Shown here one piece after another: positions 60,831 to 64,000 of a stretch of 64,000 nucleotides of DNA. The stretch lies in assembly GCA_024138025.1 (NCBI GenBank), contig JAMXBD010000696.1:248001-312000 (forward strand), given 5' to 3'. The translations under genes and the position numbers were made by a program. The first letter of the stretch is position 1, and each line of letters opens with the position of its first letter. The notes below the pieces were generated by a model. The model searched no databases and was not told where the DNA came from. It was given only the letters and a program-made list of their open reading frames with translations. The DNA comes from Combretum micranthum (lineage: Eukaryota > Streptophyta > Magnoliopsida > Myrtales > Combretaceae).

Positions 60831-61439
60831 TATAGCATTATAGTGCATATAGTTATACACGAAGGGAAGTAATGAAAAAATTGGAAACTTTCTTAGCAGT
60901 TTCTGGCGCTTCTTGCTTTAGTTTTGGTTTTATAAATTGTTTATTTCGTGTGGGGTTGCTAAAGGTAGGATTGAAGGGGACAGATGATCGGACACTTTGA
61001 TTAGATTAATAACGAAGATTAAAGTATTATATTTATAGACATTAGGGAATTAAGAATGTCACTTTGTGCTTTTGACATTGGCCGGAGGTCCTTTTTTAGT
61101 TTTGCGGTTAAATTTGCATCAATATTATAACATTGGACTACCAGATTCTTTGCATTAATTTTAATGATTGGGTTATGGATTTAAAAAAATCAGAATGCTG
61201 TCGTATAAATAGTAAGTTACCAATAAAAATATATTCATCAAATGCTTTGAACATGGTATGATAAACATTACTTAATTTAGGATTTAGAGACTTACAAATT
61301 TTCAATAATTATGAAGTGGTAACCATTGCATTGGGAATTGTCCTCTTTTTAAGGTATGTTTATCCAATGCATTCATCCAAGTGTAAGGAGCACGTTTAGT
61401 AAAATGATCTTATTAATGGTGCTTATACTATATTTAAGG
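60831..61439. other. Intergenic, no gene recognised
   Basis: AT-rich sequence upstream of the kinase gene. No motif or repeat boundary could be established. Confidence 0.35.
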
Positions 61440-61865
61440 GAATCGTATAATTATCGACACTTCAAATAAAAATTATTCAAGTACTAATTACATAAAATTA
61501 ATTATTAAAATACCGACGTAAAATCACATGTTTAACTATCGATTCATGAATTTGGACGTGAATCTCATCTTAAATATGGGATTCATTAATAAATATGAAA
61601 CGCTTGTTAAAGATGTGATTCACATACAAAGTCAGTGAATCGTCCTTTGAAGATGCGATTTATCTTTAAAAAATTATGATACATCCTTTGAAAATGCATT
61701 TTAGCACTATATAACTTTTGATTGAATCGTATTTTTTCATGTGTAAATTTATGAAACGTCTATTCAATATGTGATTTTGCGTCAATATTTGTGTAATTAT
61801 TTTTCTATAATTTGCATTTGTGTAATTTTTTCTTACAAAGTTGATAGACACTTGTTTCACCCAGA
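61440..61865. repeat. GATGCGATT-rich direct repeat, copy 1
   Basis: Colinear with 62715-63095. Shared blocks in order include CAAATAAAAATTATT, ATAAAATTAATTA, GTGATTCACATA/GCGATTCACATA, CCTTTGAA.ATGC, ATTTATGAAACGTCT/ATTTGTGAAACGTCT and TTGATAGA. The copies have diverged at many positions. Confidence 0.75.
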
Positions 61866-62714
61866 TTTACTAAGAGTATAAGAAAAAATTATATATATAT
61901 ATATATGTTAATATTAACAAGTGCCATCTAGCCATCTATTATAATTATCTTAACAAACATTACAATATTAATGCATGTTTATTGGATGCCAAAAAATTAC
62001 TGTAGAACAATATAAAAAAAATGCAAAATATATCATTGTAGTTTAATAGAGTTACAACAAATATCTACCAACTTTAAAAATAAAAATTACATAAATATAA
62101 ATTATATAAAAATAATTACCAAGATACCGTCACAATATCATATATATAAAATGAGATATCATGTATCTATTAGGATTGCATGTATAACATACAATACTTA
62201 TATTCCATACCATGCAATGAAGCATGTATAACGTATGACACATATATAAATTAAGTGCTATATGTTATACATATGAGACTTATAAAAATTGAGTATCCTA
62301 TATATAACATGATATAAAAAATCGAGTGTGACATTTTTTATACATGATATTGTGATAGTATTTTAATAATTATTTTTATATGAAGTATTTGCGTAATCAT
62401 TTTTCCGGCTTTATCTCATCGTATTAGAGAATAAAAACGTAATACTAGATAATAGGATATATAATTAAAATAATAAACAGTCAACACTAATATATTAAAA
62501 ATTCTTAATTTCTACCTTGCGAATGAAAAAGTGTATTAAAATCTGAAAATTTTCTTTATTTGGTGTATTATGAGGCCTCCTCGAAATCTACGTTCATATT
62601 TTCCAAAAAAATTCATAATATTTAATGTACTTCTAATCAATGCATCCAATTTGTAATATTCTGTTGATCAAATAATCAGGACCAAAATTCCCATAATTAA
62701 GAAAAGGCGAAAAT
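61866..62714. other. Spacer between the direct repeat pair, no gene recognised
   Basis: AT-rich. 62080-62400 repeats GTATAAC / CATGTAT / ATATAAA wording. No open frame of interest. Confidence 0.4.
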
Positions 62715-63095
62715 TATATAATTACCGATCCCTCAAATAAAAATTATTTAAATACTAATTGTATAAAATTAATTACGACGCAGAATCGCATCTTTAATAG
62801 GCGATTCACGAATTTGCATGTGATTTTCATCTTAAAGATGTAATTTGTTAACAAATATGAAAAGATGCGATTCACATAAAAAGTAAGTGAATCACCATTT
62901 CAAAACGCAATCCATCTTTAAAAAACATAAAACACCCTTTGAAGATGCGATTCAACACTCTATGACTTTTGAGCACATCTTCAAACGGCGTTTTATGTAT
63001 AAATTTGTGAAACGTCTGTTCAATATACGATTTTGTATCAGTATTTAAGTAATTTTTTCTACAAAATTGATAGATATGTGTTTCACATTCTTTTA
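62715..63095. repeat. GATGCGATT-rich direct repeat, copy 2
   Basis: The second copy of the 61440-61865 segment, same orientation, about 1.27 kb downstream. Neither copy has clean TG...CA ends or a primer site, so an LTR pair is not demonstrated. Confidence 0.75.
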
Positions 63096-64000
63096 TAACA
63101 TTTAATATATTTTTGTTAATGAATGCTACTACAATATTAACTACAACGAGGATATTATTTATACACTTGATCATTAATCATTTTTTTAATAAAGAAAAAA
63201 TATATGTATATATGATAAGTTCCTTATTTGGTTTTTAAACTTATACCACCAAGATATTCATGATATTTTTCTTTAAATGTACATACCTTACCACTTTTAA
63301 TATATTTTACTTATTTGGTGATATGAATAATATAGAAAATTGAAAATTTCTTTCTTACTCATGTTAATTGAATTCCATGGAACTTGAACACTCTATAAAA
63401 CAATATTACAAATAAGTAAACTCAATTATTCAAACCAAATAACAAATTAACATTGTCTTTTATTTTCAGACCTAATCCAACTTAGAAATATGCTACCACA
63501 TCAATGTATGCCAATATAAAATGTAATATGTAATAATAGATAATTAGACATGTGATAAAAAAAATAATAATAACATAAAGAGTAAACGAATCATAAAGAA
63601 TTAGAAATGTTGCTTTCCCTAGATGTCAATCTCAAGGGGGGGATTTGTCATTTCAGTTTAATAGTCAAATAATGTTATTAAAACCCTTAATGAAGGGAAA
63701 AAGAAGATCTGATTATGATTGCAAGGGACATATAATCAGTGTGCTTGAAGAAATTGAAGTGTGAATTTGTGGAAAGTTATAATGTCAACTTTAGTGATGG
63801 GACGTATCGATGACCCCATGCCAAACACCGTTTTGGTTCCGGTGACGTCTTATTGCATTATACGGTCTCATATATAATAATTCGTTTACTGGCGTCCCAA
63901 TCCATTTTACTTGAATGGAAAAAAATTCTAAATTTTATTAATTTTTTCATTAAAAACCATAATTTAATATGTAAATTTTAAAATAATCAATATAATATTA
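63096..64000. other. Intergenic to window end, no gene recognised
   Basis: AT-rich to 63600. 63640-63900 is less repetitive and GC-richer, with GGTGACGTCTTAT (a bZIP-type ACGT core) at about 63840. It may belong to a regulatory region of a gene beyond the window. Confidence 0.3.

Overview
This is nuclear DNA from a flowering plant, most likely a eudicot. It is very AT-rich, its genes carry GT-AG introns, and three recognisable plant genes sit in a large amount of decayed transposable-element (TE) sequence. I cannot name the species. Nothing looks bacterial, viral or organellar.

Layout: (1) 1-10.8 kb is gene-free, AT-rich DNA with one clear non-autonomous hAT element (8734-9657). (2) 10.8-12.7 kb is an S-adenosylmethionine synthetase gene on the + strand, with a TATA box, a 5'-UTR intron and an uninterrupted 394-codon reading frame. 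(3) 12.7-17.4 kb is intergenic, with an older hAT element, a small foldback element and a tRNA-derived SINE. (4) 17.5-26.8 kb is an SPL1/SPL12-class SBP-box transcription factor gene on the - strand. I rebuilt it as 11 coding exons. Exon 9 lacks one base relative to the family frame, so the copy as given is frameshifted unless a weak donor 4 nt downstream is used. Its introns hold several MITEs, SINE remnants and a probable solo LTR. (5) 27-31 kb is gene-free. (6) 31.2-44.5 kb is one old Copia retrotransposon of about 5.3 kb, expanded by two nested LTR insertions with intact 5-bp target duplications (TCAGG and GGAAA). (7) 44.5-53.2 kb is a mosaic. It holds three copies of a segment resembling a gene promoter plus first exon, foldback elements, two more hAT elements and a recent 433-bp tandem duplication. 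(8) 53-56.2 kb is gene-free apart from a fifth hAT element. (9) 56.85-59.36 kb is a receptor-like kinase gene on the - strand (7 exons, 514 codons, intact). (10) 59.4-64 kb is its upstream region and more AT-rich repeats.

The three genes have unrelated jobs: methyl-donor synthesis, transcription control and membrane signalling. There is no operon or cluster logic. The value of the window lies in the exon models, the SPL frameshift and the order of TE insertion, which can be read from target duplications and one apparent empty site. I found no convincing new biological system. The most unusual items are the triplicated promoter-plus-first-exon segment and the tandem GC-rich foldback pair.
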